A stretch of DNA of 64,000 bases from Gallaecimonas sp045291545. GTDB lineage: Bacteria; Pseudomonadota; Gammaproteobacteria; Enterobacterales; Gallaecimonadaceae. The DNA lies in assembly GCF_045291545.1 (NCBI RefSeq), contig NZ_CP149514.1, forward strand, positions 2,232,001 to 2,296,000, read 5' to 3'. Positions 8,108 through 16,699 of the stretch are shown piece by piece. The stretch's first letter is position 1, and each line of letters begins with the position of its first letter. A program made the translations under genes and the position numbers. The notes under the pieces are model-generated. The model did not search any database. It was not told the origin of the DNA and saw only the letters and a program-made list of their open reading frames with translations.

Positions 8108-8985
8108 CTCTGACAGCTGTATCCGCTCATTATCGCCAGCATATCGATCAGCATTTACAGAACGTGCTGGCAGCACTGCCCAATGAAGCGGCACCACTGC
8201 ACGGCGCCATGCACCATGCCTTGCTGCTTGGCGGCAAACGCATTCGCCCCTTTCTGGTCTATGCCACTGGCCAGATGCTGGGACTGAGCATGACCGCGCT
8301 GGATCCGCTGGCTACCGCAGTCGAATGCATTCATGCCTATTCGCTGGTTCATGACGATTTGCCGGCCATGGACGATGACGAATTACGCCGCGGCCAGCCA
8401 ACGGTGCACGTCGCTTTTGATGAAGCCACTGCCGTACTGGCAGGCGATGCCTTACAGACACTGGCGTTTGCCCAGTTAGCCATGGTCGAAACCGACCGCG
8501 CCGATTGTTTGCGCCAGTTACTGGCCCTGCTCAGCGAGGCGGCAGGTTTACCGGGTATGGTCGGCGGCCAGGCTCTGGACATGGCGGCCACAGGGCACCA
8601 GACCGATTTACCCGCCCTGGAGCGTATTCACCGCCTGAAAACCGGCGCCTTGATCCGCGCCAGCGTACTGTTACCCGCCATACTGGCGGATGTGGATGCC
8701 ACGCAGCAACAGGCACTCAGTACCTTTGCCACCGCCCTGGGGCTGGCTTTTCAGGTACAAGACGACATTCTGGATGTGGTCTCCGACACCGATACCCTCG
8801 GCAAAACGCAGGGCAAGGATGCACGTGACAGTAAAGCCACTTATCCTGCCTTGCTGGGCCTTGACGGTGCCAAAGACAAAGCTGAACAACTGGTCGAACA
8901 AGCGCTGTTGTGTCTGGCGACATTACCCTACAATAGCGACATCCTGGCCGAACTCGCCCGTTTCGTGGTTACCCGCGAGCAGTAA
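8104..8985 (+). CDS. ispA: Farnesyl diphosphate synthase (geranyltranstransferase)
   Basis: A 293-residue trans-isoprenyl diphosphate synthase. The first aspartate-rich motif DDLPAMDDDELRRG and the second DDILD bind the magnesium-diphosphate substrates; GGKRIRPF near the N-terminus binds isopentenyl diphosphate. It condenses dimethylallyl and isopentenyl diphosphates to farnesyl diphosphate, precursor of undecaprenyl phosphate and quinones. It is translationally coupled to xseB by a 4-base overlap and followed 17 bases later by dxs, whose pathway supplies its substrates. Confidence 0.96.
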   Translation: MTLTAVSAHYRQHIDQHLQNVLAALPNEAAPLHGAMHHALLLGGKRIRPFLVYATGQMLGLSMTALDPLATAVECIHAYSLVHDDLPAMDDDELRRGQPTVHVAFDEATAVLAGDALQTLAFAQLAMVETDRADCLRQLLALLSEAAGLPGMVGGQALDMAATGHQTDLPALERIHRLKTGALIRASVLLPAILADVDATQQQALSTFATALGLAFQVQDDILDVVSDTDTLGKTQGKDARDSKATYPALLGLDGAKDKAEQLVEQALLCLATLPYNSDILAELARFVVTREQ

Positions 8986-9002
8986 CAAGCCGACACAATA
9001 TA

Positions 9003-10865
9003 ATGAGCACAGAACAACATTACCCGCTGTTAAACGGCATTAACTCCCCCGAGGCGCTACGTAAGCTGCCTCAGGAGAAACTGCCCCAGGTTGCTGACGA
9101 GCTGCGTCGCTGCCTGCTCGACTCGGTCAGCCAGTCCTCTGGGCACCTGGCCTCAGGCCTGGGTACCGTTGAGCTGACCGTGGCCCTGCATTATGTCTAT
9201 CAGACCCCCTTTGACCGCCTGATCTGGGACGTTGGCCACCAGGCCTACCCGCACAAGATCCTGACCGGCCGACGCGAGCAGATGCACAGCATTCGCCAAA
9301 AAGGCGGCTTGCACCCCTTTCCATGGCGTGAGGAAAGCCCCTATGACGTTTTGTCCGTAGGCCACTCATCCACGTCCATTTCTGCTGGTTTGTCCATGGC
9401 CATCGCCGCCGAGCGTGAAGCCAAAGGCCGGAAAGTGGTTTCCGTGATTGGCGACGGTGCCATGACCGCCGGTATGGTCTTTGAGGCCATGAACCACGCC
9501 GGTGACCTGGATACCGACATGGTGGTGGTACTGAACGACAATGAGATGTCGATTTCAGAGAATGTCGGGGCACTGAACAAGCACCTGGCACGGCTGCTGT
9601 CCGGCAGCCTCTATACCTCGTTCAGAGAAGGCGGCAAGAAAGTGTTGTCTGGCCTGCCCCCGATCAAGGAGCTGGCTCGCAAAGCCGAAGAACACCTCAA
9701 AGGCATGGTGGTTCCAGGCACACTGTTTGAAGAGCTGGGCTTTAACTACATTGGCCCGATTGACGGCCATGACGTACTGGCGCTGGTCGATTGCCTGCGC
9801 AATATGCGCAACCTCAAAGGGCCGCAATTACTGCACGTCATGACCAAAAAAGGCAAAGGTTATGCACCGGCCGAAAAAGATCCTATCGGTTATCACGGGG
9901 TACCCAAGTTTGACCCTGCCCAAGCCAGCCTGCCCAAAGCCAAAGCAGCCAGCCCCAGCTATTCTGCTATTTTCGGCGACTGGTTGTGCGACATGGCCAA
10001 GCAGGATAACAAGCTGATGGCCATCACCCCGGCCATGCGCGAAGGCTCGGGCATGGTGCGCTTTTCGCAAGAATTTCCGGAGCAATACTTTGATGTTGCC
10101 ATTGCAGAGCAGCATGCCGTGACTTTTGCCGCCGGTTTTGCCATAGAAGGGCTCAAACCGGTTGTCGCTATCTACTCAAGCTTTTTACAACGGGCCTACG
10201 ATCAGCTGATCCACGATGTCGCGCTGATGAACCTGCCGGTGCTGTTTGCCATTGATAGGGCCGGCATTGTCGGCGCTGATGGCCCGACCCATCAGGGCGC
10301 CTTTGACTTGAGCTATCTGCGCTGCGTGCCCAACATGGTAGTGATGACGCCAGCAGATGAGAACCAATGCCGGCAGATGCTCTATACCGGCTACCAGCTC
10401 AACCAACCCGCGGCAGTGCGCTACCCTCGCGGCAGTGGTATTGGTGCCGAGATTGATGACACCATGACGGCGCTGCCAGTGGGTAAAGGAGAGCAGATCA
10501 GGCATGGTAAAGGCGTTGCCATTCTCGCGTTCGGAACCCTGCTTCATGAAGCCATCAGCGCAGCTGAAGCACTCGACGCCAGTGTCTGTGACATGCGTTT
10601 TGTAAAACCCCTTGATGAGGCACTGATCAAAACCATGGCCGAGCAGCATCAGTTGCTGGTGACGCTGGAAGAAAACGTCATTGCTGGTGGTGCTGGTTCC
10701 GCTGTCAGTGAATGGCTCAATAGCGCCGGCATAACGGTCCCGCTACTGCATTTGGGGCTGCCGGACGAGTTCATCAAACACGGTAGTCAGCAGGAGATCC
10801 TGGCCGAGCTGGGACTCGACAGCGCCGGTATTGAGGCGGCCATCAGAGCCCGCCTTGGGCAATAA
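9003..10865 (+). CDS. dxs: 1-deoxy-D-xylulose-5-phosphate synthase
   Basis: A 620-residue thiamin-diphosphate enzyme that joins pyruvate and glyceraldehyde 3-phosphate in the first step of the MEP isoprenoid pathway. Visible signatures are DVGHQAYPHKILTGRR near the N-terminus, the thiamin-binding GDGAMTAGM motif followed by an NDNEMSIS segment, the transketolase-like AEQHAVTFAAG segment and the C-terminal VAILAFGTL. Length matches the family. It is the last gene of xseB-ispA-dxs and ends at a hairpin terminator shared with pgpA. The pathway end enzyme ispH is at 62 kb in the same window. Confidence 0.98.
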   Translation: MSTEQHYPLLNGINSPEALRKLPQEKLPQVADELRRCLLDSVSQSSGHLASGLGTVELTVALHYVYQTPFDRLIWDVGHQAYPHKILTGRREQMHSIRQKGGLHPFPWREESPYDVLSVGHSSTSISAGLSMAIAAEREAKGRKVVSVIGDGAMTAGMVFEAMNHAGDLDTDMVVVLNDNEMSISENVGALNKHLARLLSGSLYTSFREGGKKVLSGLPPIKELARKAEEHLKGMVVPGTLFEELGFNYIGPIDGHDVLALVDCLRNMRNLKGPQLLHVMTKKGKGYAPAEKDPIGYHGVPKFDPAQASLPKAKAASPSYSAIFGDWLCDMAKQDNKLMAITPAMREGSGMVRFSQEFPEQYFDVAIAEQHAVTFAAGFAIEGLKPVVAIYSSFLQRAYDQLIHDVALMNLPVLFAIDRAGIVGADGPTHQGAFDLSYLRCVPNMVVMTPADENQCRQMLYTGYQLNQPAAVRYPRGSGIGAEIDDTMTALPVGKGEQIRHGKGVAILAFGTLLHEAISAAEALDASVCDMRFVKPLDEALIKTMAEQHQLLVTLEENVIAGGAGSAVSEWLNSAGITVPLLHLGLPDEFIKHGSQQEILAELGLDSAGIEAAIRARLGQ

Positions 10866-10866
10866 G

Positions 10867-10893
10867 AAAAACGCCGCTGTTGCGGCGTTTTTT
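10867..10893. terminator. Bidirectional intrinsic terminator between dxs and pgpA
   Basis: A stem with GCCGC/GCGGC core flanked by A and T tracts (arms 10867-10877 and 10882-10892, loop TGTT). The T tract serves dxs on the plus strand, and the A tract serves pgpA on the minus strand; the pgpA stop codon lies at the edge of the T tract. Confidence 0.85.
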
Positions 10894-11401
10894 ATGCCAG
10901 GCCGTAGCGCAAGGCCTGCAAGCAGGCAAACGCCATCAGGCCGGCCAGCACATCATCAAACATAATGCCAAAGCCACCATGCAGGTGCTTATCACACCAA
11001 CTGATAGGCCAGGGCTTGAGTACATCAAAAAAGCGGAAGAACAGGAAGCCTAAGGCCAGCCAAAGCGGCGTCATCGGTAATAAAAAGCAGCTGATCAGCA
11101 TGCCGGCCACTTCATCCCACACGATCGCCCCATGGTCATGGACGCCCATGTCACGGCTGGCTCTGGCACAAATATAGACACCGGCATAGACCGCCAGCAT
11201 CGTCACCAGTAAATAGCCCAGCCACGGTAACTGCCCGGCCAGCCAGACTACCGGTAACGCCGCCAGACTGCCCATGGTACCGGGAGCCTTCGGGCTCAAA
11301 CCACTACCAAAACCCAGGGCCAGAAAATGCCAGGGATTGCTCAGGCGCAGCCGCTTGCGCGGATCGCCATCAGCACCACTGATGTTCATAACCGCGCACA
11401 T
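10892..11401 (-). CDS. pgpA: Phosphatidylglycerophosphatase A
   Basis: An inner-membrane phosphatase of 165-169 residues that makes phosphatidylglycerol from its phosphate. FGSGLSPKAPGTMGSLAALP near the N-terminus, then WDEVAGMLI and FRFFDVLKPWPI are the family motifs, with about three to four membrane segments. Two starts are possible: ATG 11401 with GGAG a few bases upstream, or ATG 11389, which leaves a shorter overlap with thiL (which ends at 11370). I list the longer form. thiL-pgpA order is conserved in gammaproteobacteria. Confidence 0.93.
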   Translation of the reverse strand: MCAVMNISGADGDPRKRLRLSNPWHFLALGFGSGLSPKAPGTMGSLAALPVVWLAGQLPWLGYLLVTMLAVYAGVYICARASRDMGVHDHGAIVWDEVAGMLISCFLLPMTPLWLALGFLFFRFFDVLKPWPISWCDKHLHGGFGIMFDDVLAGLMAFACLQALRYGLA

Positions 11402-12338
11402 TCAGCTCCACCGGCTGACCATGATTGAGATAAGTGATGCCCTCACCGCCACGCAGTTGGCCAATACAGCAATGACGCACGCCACTGTGGGCCAGCGCCG
11501 TATCCAATGCGCCACGTTGCGCTTCTGGCACGGTAAAGGCCAGCTCGTAGTCATCACCGGCGGCAAGGGCATAATGCCAGGCCGTTTCCAAAGCAACCGT
11601 GCCCAGCAGAGCAGGACTCAGTGGCAGCTTGTCGAGAAAGACATTGGCGCCACAGCCGCTGGCGTCGAGGATATGTTGCAGATCTGAAGCCAGACCATCA
11701 GAAAGGTCAATGGCACTGGACGCCAGTGGCCGTAAAGCCTGCCCGGCGGCCAGCCGTGGCGTTGGATAAAAATGCCGGCTAATCAGGTACTCCCGGTGAT
11801 CGGCACTGGCCTGTTCACGGCCTTGTAAAATGGCCAACCCCAGCCCGGCGTCACCCAATGAACCGGTCACATAAAGCCAGTCGCCGGGTTTACCGCCACT
11901 TCGCAGCAGCGCCTTACCAGCCGGTATTTTGCCCTGTGCGGTAATGGTCACCGCCAGGGGGCCACGGGTGGTATCACCGCCAATCAGGCTGACCCCATAA
12001 TATTCGCAAACTTCCATTACACCGTCGGCAAAAGCCTGCAGCCATGGCTCGTTTGCTTCCGGCAAGGTGAGCGCTAGCGACAGCCAGGCCTGATCAGCGC
12101 CCATGGCCGCCAAATCTGACAAATTCACGGCAACAGCCTTATGACCCACCGCGCGCGGGTCGGTATCAGCAAGGAAGTGAACGCCACTGACCAGTGTGTC
12201 AGTGGTAACGGCCAGTTCGCTATTTTCATCCAGGCGAACCAAGGCACAATCATCGCCCACACCCAGCAGCACATCTTTACGCTGGTGGCCACGGTGCTTG
12301 AAGTACTGGTCAATGAGTGCAAATTCTTGCTTTGCCAT
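11370..12338 (-). CDS. thiL: Thiamine-monophosphate kinase
   Basis: A 322-residue ATP-dependent kinase making thiamin diphosphate from thiamin monophosphate. The PurM-like fold is recognised by GVGDDCALV near residue 27, AVNLSDLAAMGADQAWLSLAL and LIGGDTTRGPLAVT, with DLSDGLASDLQHI later. It follows nusB on the same strand and overlaps the pgpA start. The product is the cofactor of Dxs encoded nearby, although the linkage is only one of position. Confidence 0.96.
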   Translation of the reverse strand: MAKQEFALIDQYFKHRGHQRKDVLLGVGDDCALVRLDENSELAVTTDTLVSGVHFLADTDPRAVGHKAVAVNLSDLAAMGADQAWLSLALTLPEANEPWLQAFADGVMEVCEYYGVSLIGGDTTRGPLAVTITAQGKIPAGKALLRSGGKPGDWLYVTGSLGDAGLGLAILQGREQASADHREYLISRHFYPTPRLAAGQALRPLASSAIDLSDGLASDLQHILDASGCGANVFLDKLPLSPALLGTVALETAWHYALAAGDDYELAFTVPEAQRGALDTALAHSGVRHCCIGQLRGGEGITYLNHGQPVELNVRGYEHQWC

Positions 12339-12391
12339 CAGTAAAAAGCCAGCATCAAAGCTGGCCCTCCGTTGCTTCCATAGCCCGCGGC

Positions 12392-12805
12392 TTAGCCACG
12401 TTGCTGGTCGCGAATAAATTTATCCAGCACACCGTTAACGAATTTGTGGCTGTCCTCGGCCGCAAATGCCTTGGCCAGTTCAATGGCTTCGTTGAGTGCC
12501 ACTTTATAAGGCACATCCTTGCGCTGGGTCAGTTCATAAAGCCCCAGACGCAGTGCCGCTTTTTCCACATGATCAACATCGCTCAGCGGGCGACTGACAT
12601 ACTGGCTAAGAATAGCGTCCAGTTCCTCGGTACGGGTGGCCACGCCAACAATCAGATCCCGGAAATAATCCACATCGACTTCACTGACGTCCTGCTCGGT
12701 CAGGAACTGGTGCTCAACATCAGCAATAGGATCGTTAGTCATTTGCCACTGATACAGGGCCTGCAACGCCAAGCGGCGAGCCTTACGACGAAATGCCGGT
12801 TTCAT
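12392..12805 (-). CDS. nusB: Transcription antitermination factor NusB
   Basis: A 137-residue all-helical RNA-binding protein that, with NusE, binds boxA and allows antitermination in rRNA operons. It starts MKPAFRRKARRLALQALYQWQMT and has the NusB C-terminal pattern KVALNEAIELAKAFAAEDSHKFVNGVLDKF. The start overlaps the ribH stop by one base (TGATG). Matching boxA sites occur in the rRNA operon of this window at 41431-41442 and 43515-43526. Confidence 0.97.
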   Translation of the reverse strand: MKPAFRRKARRLALQALYQWQMTNDPIADVEHQFLTEQDVSEVDVDYFRDLIVGVATRTEELDAILSQYVSRPLSDVDHVEKAALRLGLYELTQRKDVPYKVALNEAIELAKAFAAEDSHKFVNGVLDKFIRDQQRG

Positions 12806-13275
12806 CAGCCCTCCAGCTCGTCAAGTACGTTGACCATTTCCAGCGCCGACAGCGCTGCTTCCGCGCCTTTGTTACCGGCTTTGGTACCAGCGCGCTCAAT
12901 GGCTTGTTCAATGCTGTCGGTGGTCAGAACCCCAAAAGCGACAGGAATGTCGTACTGCAAAGACACGGAGGCCAGGCCCTTGTTGCACTCACTGCAGACA
13001 TAATCAAAATGTGGCGTACCACCGCGGATCACTGCGCCCAGAGAAATAATTGCGTCATATTTTTTGCTGGCAGCGACCCGTTTGGCCGCCAACGGCAATT
13101 CAACGGCGCCGGGCACCTTGACGATGGTAATGTGCTCCGCCGGTACCTGACCGTGACGCTTCAGAGCATCCAGCGCCCCTTCTACCAGGGAATCGACGAT
13201 AAAGCTGTTAAAGCGGGATACCACCAGCGCGAACTTGTGCTTGGGGGCCGCAAAACCACCTTCAATGATATTCAT
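12805..13275 (-). CDS. ribH: 6,7-dimethyl-8-ribityllumazine synthase
   Basis: A 156-residue subunit of lumazine synthase, which condenses the RibB product 3,4-dihydroxybutanone phosphate with the ribityl pyrimidine. Motifs seen are FNSFIVDSLVEGALDALKRHG, VPGAVELPLAAKRVA and GAVIRGGTPHFDYV with the catalytic His. It lies between ribBX and nusB, as in many gammaproteobacteria, and overlaps nusB by one base. Confidence 0.97.
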   Translation of the reverse strand: MNIIEGGFAAPKHKFALVVSRFNSFIVDSLVEGALDALKRHGQVPAEHITIVKVPGAVELPLAAKRVAASKKYDAIISLGAVIRGGTPHFDYVCSECNKGLASVSLQYDIPVAFGVLTTDSIEQAIERAGTKAGNKGAEAALSALEMVNVLDELEG

Positions 13276-13339
13276 AGCCTGACTCTATACCCGAAGAAAA
13301 ACCGCGCCATGTTACCACAGCGCAGCAATGGCGGCCTAC

Positions 13340-14452
13340 TTATTCGGCCACGTACTCCACCACATCCAGGCCAAAACCACCCAGGGCGTGATAGCGTTTG
13401 TCACTACTGGAAAGCAGGCGCATTTTACCAACGCCCAGGTCAGCCAGGATCTGCGAGCCAATGCCAACCCGGCGGCTGGTGCCCGACCAAGGTGCGGGCG
13501 CCGGCACATCGCTTTTGTCTTCGGCGGCAAAGTGCAGCAGCTTGCGCACCAGATCACTGTCGGACTCTTCCGAGGCCAGCAATACCAGCACACCGCCGTC
13601 CTGGCCAATACGCTCCATCGCCTTATACAGCGGCCAGCTACGGCTGACACTGCGATCAGACAGCAGCAGATCGGTCAGGCGATTGTGCAGGTGCACTCGC
13701 ACCAGCGTCGGGCTGTCAGTGCTGACCGGGCCTTTTTTCAGGGCAAAATGCAGACGGCCATCAATAGTGTCGCGGTAACTGACCAGTTCAAAATCACCAT
13801 ACAGGGTCGGCAACTGGCACTGGCTGAGCCGTTCAATCGTGGTTTCATTCAGTGACCGGTATTCAATCAAGTCGGCAATGGTGCCCACCTTGATACCGTG
13901 CTTTTCACCAAAAGCTTCCAGCTGCGGGCGCCGGGCCATGGTGCCGTCTTCATTGAGGATCTCAACGATCACCGCTGAAGGCTCAAAGCCTGCCATACGG
14001 GCCAGATCGCAACCGGCTTCGGTATGGCCGGCCCGGGTCAGCACGCCGCCATCCTGAGCCATGATCGGAAAAATATGGCCAGGTTGCACCACATCTGCGG
14101 CCTTGGCATCTTTGGCGACGGCCGCCTGAACCGTACGGGCACGGTCTGCAGCACTGATACCGGTAGTCACCCCTTGGGCCGCTTCAATGGACACCGTAAA
14201 AGCGGTGCCGAACTGGGCATTGTTGTCTTTGGCCATCAAGGGCAGGTTCAAGCGCTGGCAACGCTCGCGGTTCATGGTCAGGCAGATCAGGCCGCGGCCA
14301 TGGGTTGCCATGAAGTTAATGACATCCGGCGTTACCTTTTCTGCTGCGATGATCAAGTCACCTTCATTTTCACGGTCTTCGTCGTCCATGAGGATGACCA
14401 TTTTGCCGGCGCGAATATCATCGATGATGTCTTGAATGGGGGACAGTGCCAT
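13340..14452 (-). CDS. ribBX: RibBX: 3,4-dihydroxy-2-butanone 4-phosphate synthase with degenerate GTP cyclohydrolase II-like domain
   Basis: A 370-residue protein. Residues 1-205 are DHBP synthase with the acidic catalytic motif DDEDRENEGD (23-32), THGRGLICL and HTEAGCDLARMAG. The C-terminal half resembles GTP cyclohydrolase II but lacks the zinc-binding cysteines: where the enzyme has a His-Ser-Glu-Cys segment and a Cys-Asp-Cys-Gly pair, this reads VRVHLHNRLTDLLLSDR. Such hybrids are known in proteobacteria as RibBX, with functional RibB and a non-catalytic X domain. A real ribA gene should lie elsewhere. No FMN riboswitch is visible upstream; only 9 bases separate it from ribE. Confidence 0.93.
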   Translation of the reverse strand: MALSPIQDIIDDIRAGKMVILMDDEDRENEGDLIIAAEKVTPDVINFMATHGRGLICLTMNRERCQRLNLPLMAKDNNAQFGTAFTVSIEAAQGVTTGISAADRARTVQAAVAKDAKAADVVQPGHIFPIMAQDGGVLTRAGHTEAGCDLARMAGFEPSAVIVEILNEDGTMARRPQLEAFGEKHGIKVGTIADLIEYRSLNETTIERLSQCQLPTLYGDFELVSYRDTIDGRLHFALKKGPVSTDSPTLVRVHLHNRLTDLLLSDRSVSRSWPLYKAMERIGQDGGVLVLLASEESDSDLVRKLLHFAAEDKSDVPAPAPWSGTSRRVGIGSQILADLGVGKMRLLSSSDKRYHALGGFGLDVVEYVAE

Positions 14453-14461
14453 GGGTCTTCC

Positions 14462-15112
14462 TTATTTGATGAAGCCACTACGGGCCAGTAATTCATGGGT
14501 GACAGCCTGCTTGCCAGTGTCAGTTGGCAACAGCAGGCGCTCAACGTAGCGGGCCAGCAGATCCACTTCCAGGTTCACCTGGCTGCCCGGGCGCCACTGA
14601 TTGACGGTAGTGTGCTGCTGACTGTGAGGAACAAGGGTGATACGGAACTGACTATCGGCAACGCTGTTCACGGTCAGGCTGATGCCATCGAGCGTGACCG
14701 AGCCCTTTTCCGCAATGTAACGGGCCAGCTCAGGTGGTGCCTGCAACCAAAAATCAATGGCCCGGCCATTATTGTCACGGCGCACTATCTGCGCCAGACC
14801 ATCAACATGGCCACTGACCAGATGCCCACCAAGGCGGCTATTGGCCTGCAGGGCCTTTTCCAGATTAACCTGGCTGCCGGCCTGCAGCTGGCCAAGACTG
14901 GAACAGGCCAGTGTTTCGGCGGAAACATCGGCGCTAAAACCGTCTTGAAAAAGTGCCGTCACCGTCAGGCAAACACCATTGGTGGCGATGGAGTCACCCA
15001 GCTTGACGTCACTGAGATCCAACTGGCCACTGGCAATACGCAACTGCCGGTCGGCGCCCTGCCCGCTGAGACTAACTACCCTACCCAGGGCTTCTACAAG
15101 TCCGGTAAACAT
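14462..15112 (-). CDS. ribE: Riboflavin synthase alpha subunit
   Basis: A 216-residue protein of two lumazine-binding repeats, beginning MFTGLVEALGRV; each repeat has a GDSIATNGVCLTV- or KGSVTLDGISLTV-type segment (about 40-55 and 136-150). It performs the dismutation of two ribityllumazines into riboflavin. It overlaps ribD by one base at 15112. The same gene is often called ribC in proteobacteria. Confidence 0.96.
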   Translation of the reverse strand: MFTGLVEALGRVVSLSGQGADRQLRIASGQLDLSDVKLGDSIATNGVCLTVTALFQDGFSADVSAETLACSSLGQLQAGSQVNLEKALQANSRLGGHLVSGHVDGLAQIVRRDNNGRAIDFWLQAPPELARYIAEKGSVTLDGISLTVNSVADSQFRITLVPHSQQHTTVNQWRPGSQVNLEVDLLARYVERLLLPTDTGKQAVTHELLARSGFIK

Positions 15113-16182
15113 TACAGCTCCACCGTTAAACGCAGATCGTCACCGACCATGCGGCTATCTTTAATACGCCAGCGTGGCGCGTCGCTCATCTGTTGCAGCA
15201 GCGGCAAGGTCATTAACCCGCGGCCACGATCACCCAGCGCCGTGGGGGCCAGATAGAGCACCAACTCATCGACCAAGCCAGCGCTAATAAAGGCACCAGC
15301 CAGGCGGGCACCGGCTTCCACCAACACCGAGTTAACCGGCAGTGCCTTCAGCAGCGCAGGCAGCAACTGCTGCTCTGAAAAACAGTGTTTTTCCACATGG
15401 TCGGGAAAGTCCCGGTGGTCTTTGTGATGGCTGACCACCCAGGCCGCAGTGGGCACCTGAAAAAAGCCATTGTCGCTGCCCAAGCGCTGCCGCCTGTCAA
15501 TGACCACCCTAAGTGGCTGACGTATATTCGCCAGCGGATAAGGGTCGGGAAACTGACCGGCCCGTACGGTCAGCGCCGGTTCATCAGCCAGTACCGTTCC
15601 AGCACCGGTCACAATGGCACCGGCTGCGGCCCGCAAACGCTGCACATCCGCCCGCGCATCAGGGCCGGTGATCCACTTGGACTGACCATTTTCCAAAGCA
15701 GTGCGGCCATCAAGACTGGCCGCCAGTTTCAGCCGCACCCACGGCAAGCCGGTGGTCATCTTTTTGATAAAGCCGGGATTCAGCGCCCGTGCATCGCTTT
15801 CTAACAGGCCGCTGGCCACGTCGATACCCGCCTCCGCCAGGCGTTTAAGGCCCCTGCCTGCCACCTGCGGGTTAGGGTCAACCATGGCGGCAACCACCCG
15901 ACTGACGCCGGCATCAATAAGCGCATCGGCGCAAGGCGGCGTACGGCCATGATGTGAACAGGGTTCTAACGTGACATAGACCGTGGCCCCCCGGGCGCGC
16001 TCGCCGGCCATGGCCAGCGCCTGCACTTCGGCATGGCCGCTGCCGGCCTGCTGGTGCCAGCCTTCACCAACCAGCTCACCATCTTTGACCAACACACAGC
16101 CAACTGCCGGGTTCGGCTCGGTGGTGTAGCGCCCTTGTGCCGCCAGGGTGATGGCGCGGGCCATCCAGTGGGCATCCTGCAC
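15112..16182 (-). CDS. ribD: Bifunctional diaminohydroxyphosphoribosylaminopyrimidine deaminase / reductase
   Basis: Second and third steps of riboflavin synthesis. I set the start at GTG 16182 (356 residues, MQDAHWMARA) because GGAGGA lies just upstream, the nrdR stop ends only one base before, and the N-terminus aligns with E. coli RibD; a longer in-frame start at 16254 would overlap nrdR by 71 bases. The deaminase zinc motifs are HAEVQALAMAG and TLEPCSHHGRTPPC; the reductase domain follows from about residue 140, with LKLAASLDGRTA. It is coupled to nrdR and ribE. Confidence 0.95.
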   Translation of the reverse strand: MQDAHWMARAITLAAQGRYTTEPNPAVGCVLVKDGELVGEGWHQQAGSGHAEVQALAMAGERARGATVYVTLEPCSHHGRTPPCADALIDAGVSRVVAAMVDPNPQVAGRGLKRLAEAGIDVASGLLESDARALNPGFIKKMTTGLPWVRLKLAASLDGRTALENGQSKWITGPDARADVQRLRAAAGAIVTGAGTVLADEPALTVRAGQFPDPYPLANIRQPLRVVIDRRQRLGSDNGFFQVPTAAWVVSHHKDHRDFPDHVEKHCFSEQQLLPALLKALPVNSVLVEAGARLAGAFISAGLVDELVLYLAPTALGDRGRGLMTLPLLQQMSDAPRWRIKDSRMVGDDLRLTVEL

Positions 16183-16183
16183 C

Positions 16184-16633
16184 TCAGTCCTCCAGACGGG
16201 CGATGGCTTCGCCGAATTCGCGGACGTCTTCGAAGCTTCGGTAGACCGAAGCAAAACGGATATAGGCCACTTTATCCAGGCCCTTCAGGGCGTCCATCAC
16301 CAGCTCACCGAGCATATTGGAGGACAGCTCCCGCTCACCGGTGGCGCGCAGGGTGCTTTGGATTTTATTGATCGCCTGTTCTACCTGTTCGGCACTGACC
16401 GGGCGTTTTTCCAGCGCCCGCATGATACCAGCCCGCAGCTTGTCCTCGTCGAAGGGTTCACGCACCCCATCGCGCTTGATGATGCGGGGCATCACCAACT
16501 CGGCACTTTCAAAGGTGGTGAAGCGTTCGTGGCAGTGCAGGCACTCACGCCGGCGGCGCACCTGATGCCCTTCGGCCACCAGCCGCGAATCAATTACTTT
16601 AGTATCGTCAGCGCTACAAAAAGGACAGTGCAT
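16184..16633 (-). CDS. nrdR: Transcriptional repressor NrdR
   Basis: A 149-residue regulator of ribonucleotide reductase genes. The zinc ribbon has Cys3, Cys6, Cys31 and Cys34 with basic residues RRRREC, followed by an ATP-cone domain (about 49-139) that senses nucleotides. It is the first gene of nrdR-ribD-ribE-ribBX-ribH-nusB, an order common in gammaproteobacteria. The intergenic space to glyA is 66 bases and contains no obvious terminator, so readthrough from glyA is possible. Confidence 0.97.
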   Translation of the reverse strand: MHCPFCSADDTKVIDSRLVAEGHQVRRRRECLHCHERFTTFESAELVMPRIIKRDGVREPFDEDKLRAGIMRALEKRPVSAEQVEQAINKIQSTLRATGERELSSNMLGELVMDALKGLDKVAYIRFASVYRSFEDVREFGEAIARLED

Positions 16634-16699
16634 AGGGTCTCCAAGACAACACTGGCCGCAAATGCGGCCAGTACAGCTCAGCCAGTTACCTGACCGGGC

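Noticed and set aside
12317..13647. Long plus-strand frames opposite nusB, ribH and ribBX
   Set aside because: They are antisense to confidently identified genes, and have no ribosome site or domain.
14453..14461. FMN riboswitch ahead of ribBX
   Set aside because: Only 9 bases separate it from ribE, and no RFN element is seen at the head of the operon (16634-16699).
16183..16254. Longer RibD starting within nrdR
   Set aside because: The GTG at 16182 has a good ribosome site, and the alignment to E. coli RibD starts there.
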